Below, piece by piece: positions 34,372 through 45,931 of a stretch of 64,000 bases of DNA. Position 1 is the stretch's first letter. Every line of letters starts with the position of its first letter. The stretch comes from Pollenia angustigena. Taxonomy: Eukaryota; Arthropoda; Insecta; Diptera; Polleniidae. Both the position numbers and the translations under genes were made by a program. The stretch is from positions 156,176,511 to 156,240,510 of the forward strand of contig OV884059.1 of assembly GCA_930367215.1 (NCBI GenBank), written 5' to 3'. The notes beneath the pieces were generated by a model. The model was not told the DNA's origin, did no database searches, and worked only from the letters and a program-made list of their open reading frames with translations.

Positions 34372-35218
34372 GTACAAAAGGGCGGCATGAAATAACCCCC
34401 CACGAAATAAGTCCCCAATACGGAAAGGAAATAACTCCCCCAAAAAATATATGAGAGGCAACAACAACGTTTTTTGGGGTTTTATTTAATTTTTTTGATG
34501 TTTCAATGAGTGGTCAAGACCGATTATTACAAATAATAGTCACTACGCAGTAAGTTTGAGAAATAATTTTGCGGTAAGGAATGAAATAAAGCCATTATGG
34601 TGTTATTGCTCATTTAATTTATTTTTGCTGGATACTAGAGTTGTCAATTATTCGCCTTTCAGCTTTGTTTGAATAATTCAAATAATTGTTTTTGTTCGTT
34701 CGATCAAACGATTAAATCTGAAAAATTATTCGATTAATCGATGAGAATAAAGATATAAAAAAATTTAAAAAAAAATTAAATTTTTTAAATAAGATACACC
34801 CGTCCGTTTACAACTATGGAAAATCTTCCATTTTCTTCTTTGTTTTTTCTTAAATCCACTATGACTTCTTATATTTTTGATGCGTACAACTTTTCATCTT
34901 AACTCCATAAAGGGGTTGCAGACCTGCCATCTTCAGCCAAACTTCTGCGTACAATTTTTTCTATATAACAACCGCTGTCTGTCTTAATGTATTTTTACAT
35001 TGGAACAAGTTCGGCACTTTTTGATGTCGTTGGATTATCTTATACTACATCGTTTTCAATGGTAATATTGAATCACTTATACCATGTTCACACTTGGGTT
35101 CTTAAACGCGTTTAAGCAACTCGAACGTGATTAAGTTCTTATCACATCAAAATCGAGATGATTCACCATATATTGAAGTGCTTTGTTAATCACTTCAAAT
35201 TGACATGATTACAACTTA

Positions 35219-35384
35219 GGCCCCTATTACGGTTTGAGTTGTAATAAAGACAACTGGTTGTGATCAGTTGTAATTTTTGTTATGTTTTTGTTCACCGCAA
35301 TTTAGCAACAAAGTTGTAAACCATAGTACAAAAATTAAGAAATTACAACTCAACTGAGTTGAGTTGTAAACCGTAATAGGGGCC
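35219..35384. mobile_element. hairpin MITE, GGCCCCTATTACGG family, TSD TTA (copy 2)
   Basis: Same arms as 16293-16438 but better preserved. TTA lies at 35216-35218 and 35385-35387. It contains an extra 'caactcaactgagttgagttg' palindrome near its right arm. Confidence 0.9.
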
Positions 35385-36123
35385 TTAATCACTTCATAAA
35401 TCACATCGAATCAATCGGTCACCATGAACGTACCCCTCACGTGTACAACTGACCACTAGGGATGAAACGATACAAGTAAATACAAGTACATATTCGATAC
35501 TTTTATATAAGTACCAAGTATTTTTGTAATCGATACTTAGCAACCAAGTATTTTTGTAATCGATACTTAGCAACCGAGAACCAAGTAGTATCGGTAAAAA
35601 AATACTCGGTATCGGTCAAGAGTAATCGTTTAACTTTGGTATTGAAATTAATCTTAAATTTTTGATTATTTTCCAAAGCTGGAGCAGCAGTACAGTATCA
35701 AGAAACCGTTTGACCACTAAACACTAGGGATGCCAATCCCGAAAACCCGGGATTATTCTAAAAATTTAAGTCCCGAATCCCGGGGTTTGATATAAAAATC
35801 CCGAGATTTTGGACTTAGTAAAAATTCAATATTAAATCATACTGGCCATTAATCTAATTTTTAACTGGTTACAAAAAAAGTCACAAGTGAATGAATGTTA
35901 CATGCTATGCATTATGTACCACGAAAACAAAATCAGATGGTGGGTTTTTTTTCTAAGTGGATGAAAATAGAACTGCGCATGCAAAATGCAAGTTGTGCAA
36001 AAAGGTGTTAACAACTTAAGGGGGGTTCTACCAAAGGTCTTTTGACACATATAAGTTTATTTTATTAGATTACTGCTTGCATATATATAATTGAGATAAA
36101 ATAAATAAAATATTGTCATAATG

Positions 36124-36603
36124 CATATATCGTCATCTTAAAAACCTAATAACCTATCTGCAATAATTTCAAAATTGAGTTTTTTATGGATTTTTTTCTC
36201 GATATCATAACGCATATGTGTGCAAAATTTTGAACATGTAATATTACAAATAACAAAGTTTTTGTACCTAGAGGACCGTTACGGATAAAAAAAGAGAAAA
36301 ATAAATCATCAAAAATCACGATAAAAGTTTAATTTTGTTGCATTCATACTAATTAGTATTGCAGATAGGTTATTTGGTTTCAGATTTTTACAATTCCAAA
36401 AAACCCAAGTTTCATAACATAAGCTGTGATTAGAAAAACTAAATTTTCTCAACCGATATATATAACTGGTTTCATTTTATTCAAAATGTGTAATTTTCGT
36501 TTCAATATCGTTAATAGTTCCAATTTTACAACTTTTTTTCCCTCTCCTGTAAACTTTTGAAAACTGCAGATAGGTTATTTCGTCTTTTAGGTGACGATAT
36601 GTA
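36124..36603. mobile_element. nested MITE G (CATATCGTCA.. ACCTATCTGCA arms)
   Basis: ~38-bp imperfect arms, each ending inward in AATAACCTATCTGCA. A third copy of the GCAGATAGGTTATT word sits inside at about 36358. The TSD was not resolved. This is the deepest level of the stack. Confidence 0.65.
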
Positions 36604-36689
36604 GTTATTTATTTACGATACCACCCAGAAGTATTGAATGCGAATATTGGTTTCGTCGGCAGCATATGTTTGCGACAAAATAAGGTATC

Positions 36690-37083
36690 AATTGAAGCAC
36701 AGCCGCGAATAACGTTGTAAACGCCACATTTTGCAAAAACTGTTTTTTTGCAGATAACCGTTAACCTTACTCTCTTACACAGTTTAAACATCAAATCAAC
36801 CAAAACTATGCACCTTAACCCCTTCAAAATGGCGTACAAAGTGTCAGCCAGTGGAAGAACATTGCAAGTTACTAACAAAATGATGAAACCGAAATGGTTT
36901 TGCAGTGTGGAATAATGTTTTAAAAGCCTTTTGCATTAAAGTTTTTATTATCATTATTTTTATTAATAGAAAAAAAAAAAATTTTTAACACAAATAATGC
37001 TGCCTGTCAAAAAACGATTTTTTGCCCTCCTGAAAAATTATTATTTTGTAACTTAAAACGTTATTCGCGGCTGTGCTTCAATT
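36690..37083. mobile_element. nested MITE H, 27-bp perfect TIRs
   Basis: AATTGAAGCACAGCCGCGAA and the following AACGTT at 36690-36716 are exactly inverted at 37057-37083. ATC flanks both sides. The G+C-rich TIR core stands out from its surroundings. The minus-strand frame 36609-36878 crosses its border and is not a gene. Confidence 0.8.
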
Positions 37084-37392
37084 ATCTGACGTCATTAATT
37101 TGCTTAAGAATCTTTTTAAAATATAAGTTTTAATACATAATACTTCCATATTTCTTTAAAAAAATACATTAAAAAGTTTTATTTTGTAATGAGTTTAATT
37201 TTCTTCATGAATTAATTTGTTTTAATTCTTATACATAAACATTTAATTATAAGTATACGAATTTTAAAATTGGCTTTTATATATGAAATCCCGAAAAATC
37301 CCGATCCGTTCCGGGATCCCTTTTTTTAATTAAAAATCCCGAATCCCGGGTTTCAAAAAACTTGGTCCCGTTTGGCATCCCTAGTCAACACC

Positions 37393-37855
37393 TAAAACCA
37401 CATATCGTCTTGGTCCATTTCCTCAATTTCTGGCTGTAGGAAGTCCGTTATCATCCCGCGATAGCGAACACAATTCACGATAATTGCTTGGCCGACCTCA
37501 TTTTCGAAAACGCCGCCAGCCGCAGAACTAACTGGGGAGCATGCAGATATATTTTCCCATTTCCTACAGACCCGGTTTGCTGAAATTTACGCGCAATTCT
37601 CCCGATTGTGGAAACATTTGGTCGATTATACTGACCAAAAAAATCACGATGTGCATTAAATGCATTTTGATTGAACGCCCATTTTCGTAAAAGGCTTTAT
37701 TAATCTTAACGCGCTGCTTATTGTGTACCTCTCAATGGTCGAAGTTGTCAAATACTGAAACAAAGATAGGTCAATTTAAGTGGCGCAAAAAACTTGACGT
37801 TAAGGTGTGACTCACAATTAACATCATGGATTATGGTTTTACCACCCTTTATTAT
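37393..37855 (-). pseudogene. degraded mariner relic
   Basis: Clear but diverged match to the minus-strand mariner at 58320-59060: 'ccacatatcgtc', 'gttatcat(c)ccgcgatagcgaac', 'cattttgattgaacgcccat', and the terminal 'ggtgtgactcacaattaacatc' leading to TTTACCACCC. It has many indels and stops. It is inserted in or captured by element E. Confidence 0.8.
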
Positions 37856-38428
37856 ATATTTATCAATTTAAAAATTAAATACATAAATTATTTAGCTTAA
37901 TTTCTTCGACCTTCTTAATATTATTTCCTTTTTTTAAAAAGATTTGTTTAAAATATAAAAAAACCAAAAATCCCTGAAGAAGCTATCCATTGAGATAGCG
38001 AAATATTGGATAAATTTTAAATAAATATTCTTTATATAAAACGGACCTTGAGAAATTATTGAAAGGACATAAAATACATATTTACATTTAAGATAAATTC
38101 ATAGTGACATTGTTGATTTCTGGAATAAAAGGTGAATGAAGGTTGTTATCCTGAACGTTCTATAAAATTTTGTTTCCTAAGATAAAAAAGATTTTTCGAA
38201 AGGAAATTGGTACTAGGTGGTAACTAAAAGTGGTCTCAATCTTTACACCTATCGTTTTGCACAAAAATTCTAATTGGTCGTAGTTCTTATTTCATTGTGT
38301 AGTAATAAAACACTAATTAGAACGTTTTTAAATGCTGCTTTTTATTCTTTTATCATACAAACCGATACAAGTACCCATACAAGTAACTAAGTATCGATAC
38401 TTTTTTTCGATTCTAAGTAGGTATCGAT

Positions 38429-39934
38429 TAGGGTATTCATTTAATCGACCTTTTGCTTTAATCGGTTAATCGCTCGATTAATTAACCGAGGTTTTGGTTT
38501 AATCGGTTAATAATTGGTTAATTTTGCTTTTGATCGGTTAACCGATTAATAACGTTTTTTATAAATAAAGTAATTTCAATATATAAAAATGCATTAATTG
38601 TTTATTATTTGGAATTTATTAGGAAAAAAAAAACAATATACCAAACAAAGCAGTTCTTGAACTAAAACGAGCAAACAAACAAAAAACATAAATATGTAAT
38701 ATGCATTTTTCAATTAATACACAAGGTGTGCAATCAAGTCATATCCTCATAATATCCCAAATAATATTTTGCAATTGCTTAAAATAAATGTTGTTGTGTT
38801 TCAAACAAAATAAAAATGTTAATGCTGTGTTCATTAATTCGTCATAACTGTACAGTTGAAATCTAAATTATAAGCGGTAGCCCACAACAGTCATATTCAT
38901 ATCGGTTTCATTTCAGTTTCTTTTTTTATAAACACATATTTGGGGGATTTACCAAGTTAGTCATAAAGTCTAATGTCATAAAATAATTACAAGAAGTAGA
39001 TATCGTCGGCTTAATATGAAAACCTGCTAACTCACTTTCAGCATCTTTTACAGGAGAGACAAAAAGCTTTTTATTTTTCCTTTTTGCTTGATAGAAAATT
39101 AAAAATATGTAGTTAGTTTTGCACACTTCAAGACTAAAATAGAAGATAAACTAACTACATGCTGGTCGACGAGGCGTATATTTCTCTACCACACGTTATC
39201 AAAATCTCAATTTACATAAAAAAAGGATTTAGCCGGTTTGCATATTAAGCCGACGATATCTACTTCTTGTAATTATTTTATGACATTAGACTTTATGACT
39301 ACCTTGGTAAATCCCCCAAATATGTGTTTATAAAAAAAGAAACTGAGATAACTTAATTAGTTATTTCAATTATTAAAGGAGATCTTATAAAATAATCTTT
39401 TAGAAAAGTAATTTGGTTTAAATGTTTTGGATCAAAGCGATTCTTTTCCTTAGTTTTGACAAAACTTGTCTCATTTTCTAGAAATTCTCTAAAATTTTTA
39501 ACACTTCTAATTGTTTCGGTTTATTCTGTTAAAAGACTGATATGAGAAGAAACAAATAACTAAACACCTACATTACAAAAGGACGTGAAAAAAAGGTGTT
39601 GGCAATTAAACATTTAACCCATTTTTCGCAACATTCCTGTTGATCGATGAGAAAAGATAAAAAACATTGTAATTTATGTCACCGGTCGGTGGAAAATTTT
39701 TTGTTTGTTTGAAAAAAATATTTTCTTAACACATACATATATTTTGTATATGAGACGAAACAAATAATTAAAAACACAAAAAAATACTACAAAATATTGA
39801 AAATTTTCTTCCATCGGTTAATCGGTTAATCGACTGAAATTAACCGGTTTAATCGTTAATCGAAAAAAGCCAATTTGAAATTAACCGATCAGTTAATCGG
39901 GAAGTAATAAATCGGTTAACCGATGAATACCCTA
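38429..39934. mobile_element. nested element I, hAT-type (TAGGGTATTCAT), TSD GTATCGAT
   Basis: The ends are TAGGGTATTCAT and ATGAATACCCTA. A perfect 8-bp TSD GTATCGAT lies at 38421-38428 and 39935-39942. Subterminal CGGTTAATCG/ATTAACCG words occur at both ends. Similar words occur alone at 14360-14420. It contains the foldback at 38914-39345. No transposase. Confidence 0.94.
38914..39345. repeat. foldback J with ~110-bp arms
   Basis: 38914-39023 is almost exactly inverted at 39235-39345, with a loop of about 210 bp. The arms include 'atatcgtcggcttaatatg' and 'ggatttaccaagttagtc'. The minus-strand 66-codon frame here lies across one arm and is not a convincing gene. Confidence 0.88.
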
Positions 39935-41063
39935 GTATCGATACTTTACGAGCGATACCACATCGAGTAAAAGTATCGATACCTTAGAGGTATCGTTTCA
40001 TCCCTACTGACCACGATCTCTTTTTAATGTTTTTATTTTTCCTTAAATAATTCATAAATTTTCACAATTGTAATATGTTTAAAATAATCTTCTGATAACT
40101 TTGTAAAAGTATTTGTATCCATTTTTAAAACTTTAAAGAAATATAAATTAGTTTGTTGTGTTTTTTTTTTATAATCAACTGTCATCTTTATCATCTCAAA
40201 TGTAATGTGAGAGCCTGTGATTAACTTAATCAATATTTTGCTCAAACGCGTTTAAAAACTCAAGTGTGAACATGGCATTACGCAAATGGCAAAGTTATAT
40301 ATAATTTACAAAATATATATGTATAATACAATAACAGCTCTGTATTTTTTTATTTCTAAGTTTTTCACCCGAGAGTGAAAGATCCCATTTCTTGAAAATT
40401 TTTTGATTTAAAAAGAAAACAGATGTTACAATTGTTGGTCAAAGATTTGTTTTATAAGAGCATAAAATAAATTTTTGAAATACTATGAATACTCAAACTC
40501 AACACGGGTTTTGCTTACTAAACATTGAGATTTATTACAATCAGGACTATATCAACAATATTTTTTACCTTTCCTACATTTTGTAAAAAATCGCTAAAAA
40601 CGTATGAGCATAAATTAAATTCTAATCTATTATTTCTTATATCTTTTATTAAAAATTTATGTTATAATAAAAAAAAATTTTTCGATTAATCGACATAATT
40701 TAATCGATTTATTCGTTATTCGAAAATCGGCATTTTAAAATTATTCCAACAAGAGCTTGTTTTTGTTTGATCGATTAATCGAATTATTCTTAATCGGTTG
40801 ACAACTCTACTGGATACCCTTAATCCAGGTATTGACTCATATTCGTATATTTGGTGCTCTTCCATTTTATTATTTGATTTAATTTGTTGTAATAATAAAG
40901 AAAACGTGCTGATATAAACTTACATTTCTTTATACATGGTCAGTACCGTTACATTCTCTTTTGATAAGTTCTAAGTACAGTATCACAGAAAACTTGAAAT
41001 GTTGGTTATAGCAACAGACAAAAATTCATTTGCACCAAACACTGAACTCCGCTAATATATTAA

Positions 41064-41175
41064 AGAACGGCGGTTGAAATGCAATATAAGGCGCACCTGT
41101 CGCGTATGTCGCGGGCCCACCGCACACGCCACGATAACCCGCCGGACGCGCTCCCTCCTTCCACCTCCTGTACCA
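41064..41175. other. GC-rich island in element B
   Basis: A ~110-bp patch rich in CG dinucleotides (for example 'gtcgcgggcccaccgcac') within an otherwise strongly A+T-rich region. Two minus-strand frames cross it, without a recognised domain. Confidence 0.6.
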
Positions 41176-41574
41176 TATTTTTTCAACACTTGACAATGGC
41201 AACTCATTATTTTGCCAATATGTAACCATAACAATTACACTGTTATGGCGTTATTTCCACTTTGGTTACTAAACGAATATGGTGATATTGCACTTGGGTG
41301 TAGGCAATAAAGCCATATGATTTCATTTCTCATTCCATTGAGAAATATGGCCACATGGCTTTATTGCCTATGGCTTTATAACACTGCATCCAAAGAAATC
41401 TTTATTTTGTATTTTTAGGGATGTATTTCATTTTGATTTGGGGAGTTATTTCATTTCGTTGGGGTTTCATTTCACTTTAAAATTGCGGGTTTATTTCATA
41501 TGAAATAAGACCCCAAACATTGGGGATTTATTTCATAATTTTTTTGGGGGTTATTTCATGCCGCCGTGCAAAAG

Positions 41575-43135
41575 GTGTTCCAAAGTGATAATAATTTGTT
41601 AAAAGTTAAAAGCTTCATAAAATTTTAGGTTTGATCCACTATAACACAGGCACTTTTTATCTGACTAACTGAGCAACCTAAATAAGAGCGGAAGCGTTTT
41701 TTGTATGTCAAAACTTCTCATTTGCATACAATTTATACGAAACAAACCATTAGAATGCGAATTAGAAACCACCCGGCTGATAAATCTTATTTGACAGATC
41801 GCTATGTCGGTTTGTTTTATTGAAATTGTATTTATATAAAATTTTCATGTTTAAAAAAACGCTTGCCGCTTTTGTTTAGGTTGTTCAGTAAGGAAAATTC
41901 GCCACTATTCGACGCTTAATTTAGTAGTCATTGAAACAAGATAGAACGCATTTTAATCGAGCCAGCATTTGACTGTGGATGAAGGCTGAAAAGGAAGTAC
42001 TAAAAAATTGGATTTTTGCAATAATTTATATCAGAATGTGGCAAAAAGTAGTGTCTTTCTTTAAAATTCCAAATGCTAGGCGTTGTTATTTATATATTTT
42101 TTAGTTTTGCATAGATATATAAGTTTTCTCAAAACCTAACTTTTACCTGCATTTAAGACTTTAACTATTTAATAAATAATTCCTTCTTGGCTCCGTTGTA
42201 ATTTTTGGTTCATTGAGAGTAATAAAATGACTACCTTCCATATGTTCTTTTTCTCAAGGACCAAATTTTATAAATATTTATGTATAATCAAAACTAAAAA
42301 ATCGTTGTTAAAATTTTTTTACATTTTAAAATTTATCTTTTTTTTGAGTGTCTGCAAAATCAAAAATAAAAAACAACTCATATATATATAAGAATATATA
42401 GTATCGTCAAACTTTGTAAAATATTAGGGCGGACCCAAAAATAAATAATATATTACTTAAAATTTTTTTTCATGTTTTTCTTGTAAAAAAAATACTTAGT
42501 ACATAAAAATTCAGTTCATTTTTGTAGTGATGATGAAACAAAAGATTTATAACGTAATATTTTCCAATTTTGTCAGTAACATAAACATACCTCTGTAATT
42601 TTCTTTATAACTTAGAAAATATGACCCAAGAAATAAAGGCAATTGTTCGATTTCCGACAGAAAATTCTAGGACTTCTTTGCAGATTCTGTAAAATCACTT
42701 GAAGAAGTACTAAAATCTTAAATAAAAAATTAGGTACTCTGCAAAATAAGTTAATAATAGTCAACAAAACTTAGACAATTTCGTGGAGTTTCAATAAAAA
42801 ATCTGAAAGTAAACGATAATAAAAAAACTTTTCTCAGCAATATTATTTACCAACAATATTTTCCCTTTTTTGTACGTTTGGTAGTAAACTAAAGTACAAA
42901 GATTGAGAAGAATATATAAAAAAATTAAGTTTTGGTAATTTTTTTGGTGCCCTCCACTGTAAACAAAAAGTTAAAATTTAAATTCTACCTACAAATCTAT
43001 TTAAGGTACTTTGTTAGCTTTACAGAAATGTATATGTATTACATAATTATTCTAATCTCTTTATTAAACTTAGTTTGGCTATGAGACAGAGCACTGTGCG
43101 ACATACCAAAATCTTGGACTTTTTAACGATAACCT
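41575..43135. other. gene-free A+T-rich stretch
   Basis: No element ends with a convincing TSD. A weak pair of ends (42434 and about 42960) was considered and rejected. Confidence 0.45.
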
Positions 43136-43461
43136 GGGGGTCTACTCTCTATTGCGATGCGAAAACAATTTCGATGCGAAAGCTAAATGCCAACTTGGTA
43201 CTCTCTATCACTTTCGCAAAATTTTCTGAAAATGAAGCGATAGTGGCAATAAAAATTAAAGATGGCGCGGATTTACAGTAATGAAATGCCAAAGTGTGTT
43301 AAAAATATTTAAAATTTGAAAATTTAAATAAATTGAAGTGATGATTTACGAAAAGAAAAAAAATTAAAAGATGCGAAAGGCACATGCGCAAACGTATTAA
43401 AGAGTACCGATCGCTAGATTTGCTACAATTTTCTTTCGCATCGCAATAGAGAGTAGCCCCC
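43136..43461. mobile_element. short TIR element (GGGGGTCTACTCTCTATTGC)
   Basis: GGGGGTCTACTCTCTATTGC then GATGCGAAA at the left is inverted at the right with one change (CTACTCTC). The TIR is about 29 bp. The internal ORF (43075-43281) spans the left TIR and matches nothing. Boundaries are uncertain by about 3 bp because of the G/C runs. Confidence 0.75.
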
Positions 43462-44171
43462 CTGCTAATGGATTATTAATTATTTTGTTAAATAAAATTG
43501 TTTCCTTTAGTATTTTTAAATGGTTTTTTTTCTTGATTTTTGCGCGTATTTTTTTTTTTTTTGTTCAAATGTCCACAAATATTGTCATGGGTATCCCTCA
43601 CATACATTAGGGTGTGCACTAATTTTGCAGTTTCAACTCACACTTAACGATAGTGCAATATTATTGCAACCATTTTGTTGATGTCGAGTGATGAATTGAA
43701 AATTAGCAGCCTCACTAAACAAGAGTGATAGTAAGGTAAAAAATTTTGCATTAAATAAATAGTTTGAAACAAGCTGTACACTTTATTATGACGCTCACAA
43801 TATATACATATCTTTATTAAGGGTTTTCAAAATTTTTTTTGTTGTTTTCTAAAACAAACTAACACAAAAAAAAAAGATTTAATTAGAAAAACAAAACATT
43901 CAAAATGGAATATGTAAATACAGTATATAACGGATATAAGGACATCTCATATAAGAAAAAAACGCTTATAAGGAAGTATGGCAGAAACACCATGTCTTTT
44001 TCAGTATCAATATACAAAGTATTCTTTTGTATTAAGCCGATTGTAAATTTAATTATAATAAATTTCTAAATAAATAAAGTATTCTTTATAATAAAAACGC
44101 TTATAAGACAAATATTAATAAATTTAATCAATTGTACTATGAAACACAAAAAATATTTTATAAAATATGTA
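43462..44171. other. gene-free A+T-rich stretch
   Basis: Poly-T and poly-A tracts. 'acatacattagggtgtgca' near 43600 resembles a transposon end of the TAGGGTG type but has no partner nearby. Confidence 0.45.
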
Positions 44172-44179
44172 ATATACTC

Positions 44180-44614
44180 TAGGGATGGGCAAATTGAAAA
44201 AATATTTCGATATACATATATCGAATCGATATTTTTAAGAGTATCGATATTTATTATTTCAAAAATATCGATATATCGAACGTATTTTGCTGAAACTATT
44301 ACCAAATTAAAAAATTTAATAATTCAATATTCCAAATATAGCCGCATATATTGTTCCAAAACCGCATAAAATAAATCTTTTCAAGTTCGTTTGACTTTTC
44401 TGTTTTAATTAGAAATCTGTAATGTGAATAACCCGCTTTTTTCTTAATTCTTATCTTATAAATGCCAATCATTTTAGATCTGAGTTTTTAATGAAGACTT
44501 ACTTTAAAAAATATCGAATTCGATAGTCGTATTTCAGTATCGATATATCGGTTTTTTAAAAATCGGCGATATATATCGATTTTTTTTAATATCGATATTT
44601 TTTGCCCATTCCTA
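44180..44614. mobile_element. hAT-type MITE (TAGGGATGGGCAAA), 8-bp TSD
   Basis: The ends are TAGGGATGGGCAAA and TTTGCCCATTCCTA. The flanks atatactc (44172-44179) and gtatactc (44615-44622) match at 7 of 8. Subterminal ATCGATAT/ATATCGAT words are dense at both ends. The ORFs on both strands are shadows of this palindromic A+T sequence. Confidence 0.9.
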
Positions 44615-44832
44615 GTATACTCTGTATTTATGTACATCTGCCTGATGAATACATCGCTGATTGGCTGCAACAACGTCATATTTAAAAAAATCTCAAATGT
44701 TGACCTTTATTTACGATAATCGACTACTATTGACAGTCGCTTGATATTTTTAAGGCGCTTTTAAGTTGACGTCGCGTAAAATTGACTCGGTTTTAGTCGA
44801 CAGAAAATTATGCGACGACTCAAATGTTTTAA

Positions 44833-44974
44833 GTGCCGGTTCACACACGTCAAGTTTTACTCGTCAAGTCTTAAGCTTTTAGGAGAGAAGGGAAAAGAGT
44901 ATGCCATTTCTTGTCCCCTCTCTACTAAAAACTCAAGACTTGACGAGTCAAACTTGACGTGTGTGAACCGGCAC
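44833..44974. mobile_element. hairpin MITE (GTGCCGGTTCACACACG), TSD TAA
   Basis: Arms of about 50 bp with near-perfect inversion (GTGCCGGTTCACACACGTCA ... ). TAA flanks both sides (44830-44832 and 44975-44977). Architecturally the same as the CATAGCG and GGCCCC hairpin MITEs. Confidence 0.9.
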
Positions 44975-45350
44975 TAAGCATTAAATTTTAACAATCCAAT
45001 CTACCAAAGGTTTGAAAGCACATGTGTGCATAATATTCATTTAGACTTCGGCAAATGTGCACTATGGTGTTACCCTTAAATACATAAAGCCTGTATATGG
45101 TGAATACAATCCCTAAAACTATAAGGAATGACAAAAAAATTATTTGAAATCTTTAAATAACTCTGTGATAGTTTTTGACCCGAAAAAAATTAACTTCGAT
45201 GAATCATTTTCGAACTATTAGGGGGGAGTGCCCTGAGTGCGGAACAGGCGCGGATCCAGCTTGAGCCTTAGGGGGGGGGGGGAGGAGGAGTTTTTTATGA
45301 TACAAAAAAAATTTTTTTTGAAAAGTTTATTAAAAGCAATATGTGTATAT

Positions 45351-45878
45351 TAGAGTGGTTCGAAAAAAAATTTTTTTGTCAGTCCCCCCCCCTAGAATTA
45401 AAGATAATGTAAAAACAATTCCAAAACTTATTTTTTTATTTTTTACCACGCCTAGAAATACCGCCCTTTTAGTTTTTTGTTCACTGTGTCGCCATTTTTA
45501 GTCCGATCATAACATTTTGTATATCGGTGTTCATGGCTTTGTAAGGGCTACATTTCTGTTTAACAATAGTTTTTTTATACAGAAGTTGTATCAAAATAAC
45601 ACAGCTTCATTTTAGTTCAAAAATATTTAGCGTTTAGGAGGGTATAAACCGTGCTTTTGAAAGACATGGCTAGAATTTGCGTGGTATAAAAAAACTATTA
45701 AAGACAAAACTGTAGCCCTTACAGAGCCATTAAAACCGATATACAAAATTTTATAATCGGACTAAAAATGGCGACGGTATTTCTGGGCGTGGCAAAAAAA
45801 AAAGTTTTGGAATTGTTTTTACATTATCTTTAATCCTAGAGGAGGACTGACAAAAAAATTTTTTTTCGAACCACTCTA
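45351..45878. mobile_element. foldback element (TAGAGTGGTTCG), TSD GTGTATAT
   Basis: The left arm (45351-45580) and right arm (45685-45878) are inverted copies with indels; the loop is about 104 bp. The ends are TAGAGTGGTTCGAAAAAA and its inverse. A perfect 8-bp TSD GTGTATAT lies at 45343-45350 and 45879-45886. Non-coding, hAT-type by ends and TSD. Confidence 0.93.
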
Positions 45879-45931
45879 GTGTATATTAAAAAAAACTCAA
45901 CAAAAAGGTTTAATAAAATATTCAATATAAA

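Larger units (their letters stand above)
35725..37383. mobile_element. nested element F, TAGGGATGCCAA family (copy 2)
   Basis: The ends are TAGGGATGCCAATCCCG and the inverse of TAGGGATGCCAAACGGG. The flanks ctaaacac and gtcaacac match at 6 of 8 bases, a decayed TSD. Subterminal CCCGGGATT palindromes match the copy at 28701-30573. It carries two smaller MITEs (36124-36603 and 36690-37083). Confidence 0.85.
35457..40006. mobile_element. nested element E, hAT-type (TAGGGATGAAACGATAC), TSD CTGACCAC
   Basis: The ends are TAGGGATGAAACGATAC and its inverse. A perfect 8-bp TSD CTGACCAC lies at 35449-35456 and 40007-40014. Subterminal zones repeat AAGTATCGATAC words. It is interrupted by F (35725-37383), a mariner relic (37393-37855) and I (38429-39934). 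No transposase of its own remains. Confidence 0.94.
35080..40277. mobile_element. nested element D, MITE with TTA TSD (TRCCATGTTCACACTTG)
   Basis: The left arm TACCATGTTCACACTTG and the right arm, inverted, TGCCATGTTCACACTTG share about 45 bp, including TTAAACGCGTTT. TTA flanks both (35077-35079 and 40278-40280). Without its inserts it is a ~480-bp MITE. It is split by a small MITE and by element E. Confidence 0.85.
34636..40809. mobile_element. nested element C, hAT-type (TAGAGTTGTCAA), TSD CTGGATAC
   Basis: The ends are TAGAGTTGTCAA and TTGACAACTCTA. A perfect 8-bp TSD CTGGATAC lies at 34628-34635 and 40810-40817. Subterminal CGATTAATCGA-like palindromes occur at both ends (34690-34745 and 40680-40800). 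It is inserted in element B and interrupted by D. No transposase remains. Confidence 0.93.
34381..41565. mobile_element. outermost element B of nested stack, GGCGGCATGAAATAACCCCC family
   Basis: Both ends carry the 20-bp terminal sequence GGCGGCATGAAATAACCCCC, inverted at 41565. The flanks gtacaaaag (34372-34380) and gtgcaaaag (41566-41574) form a 9-bp TSD with one mismatch. The subterminal zones iterate GAAATAA(C/G)(T)CCCCAA words, especially 41410-41560. Its own sequence is 34381-34635 and 40810-41565; everything between is later insertion. It is a sister of copy A (15591-16473). No transposase. Confidence 0.88.

Noticed and set aside
42434..42962. Transposon with GGGCGGACCC / GGTGCCCTCC ends
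   Set aside because: The two ends match poorly and no TSD could be found.
44066..44369. ORFs of 76-79 codons on both strands
   Set aside because: They are translations of the palindromic ATCGATAT-rich end of a hAT MITE.
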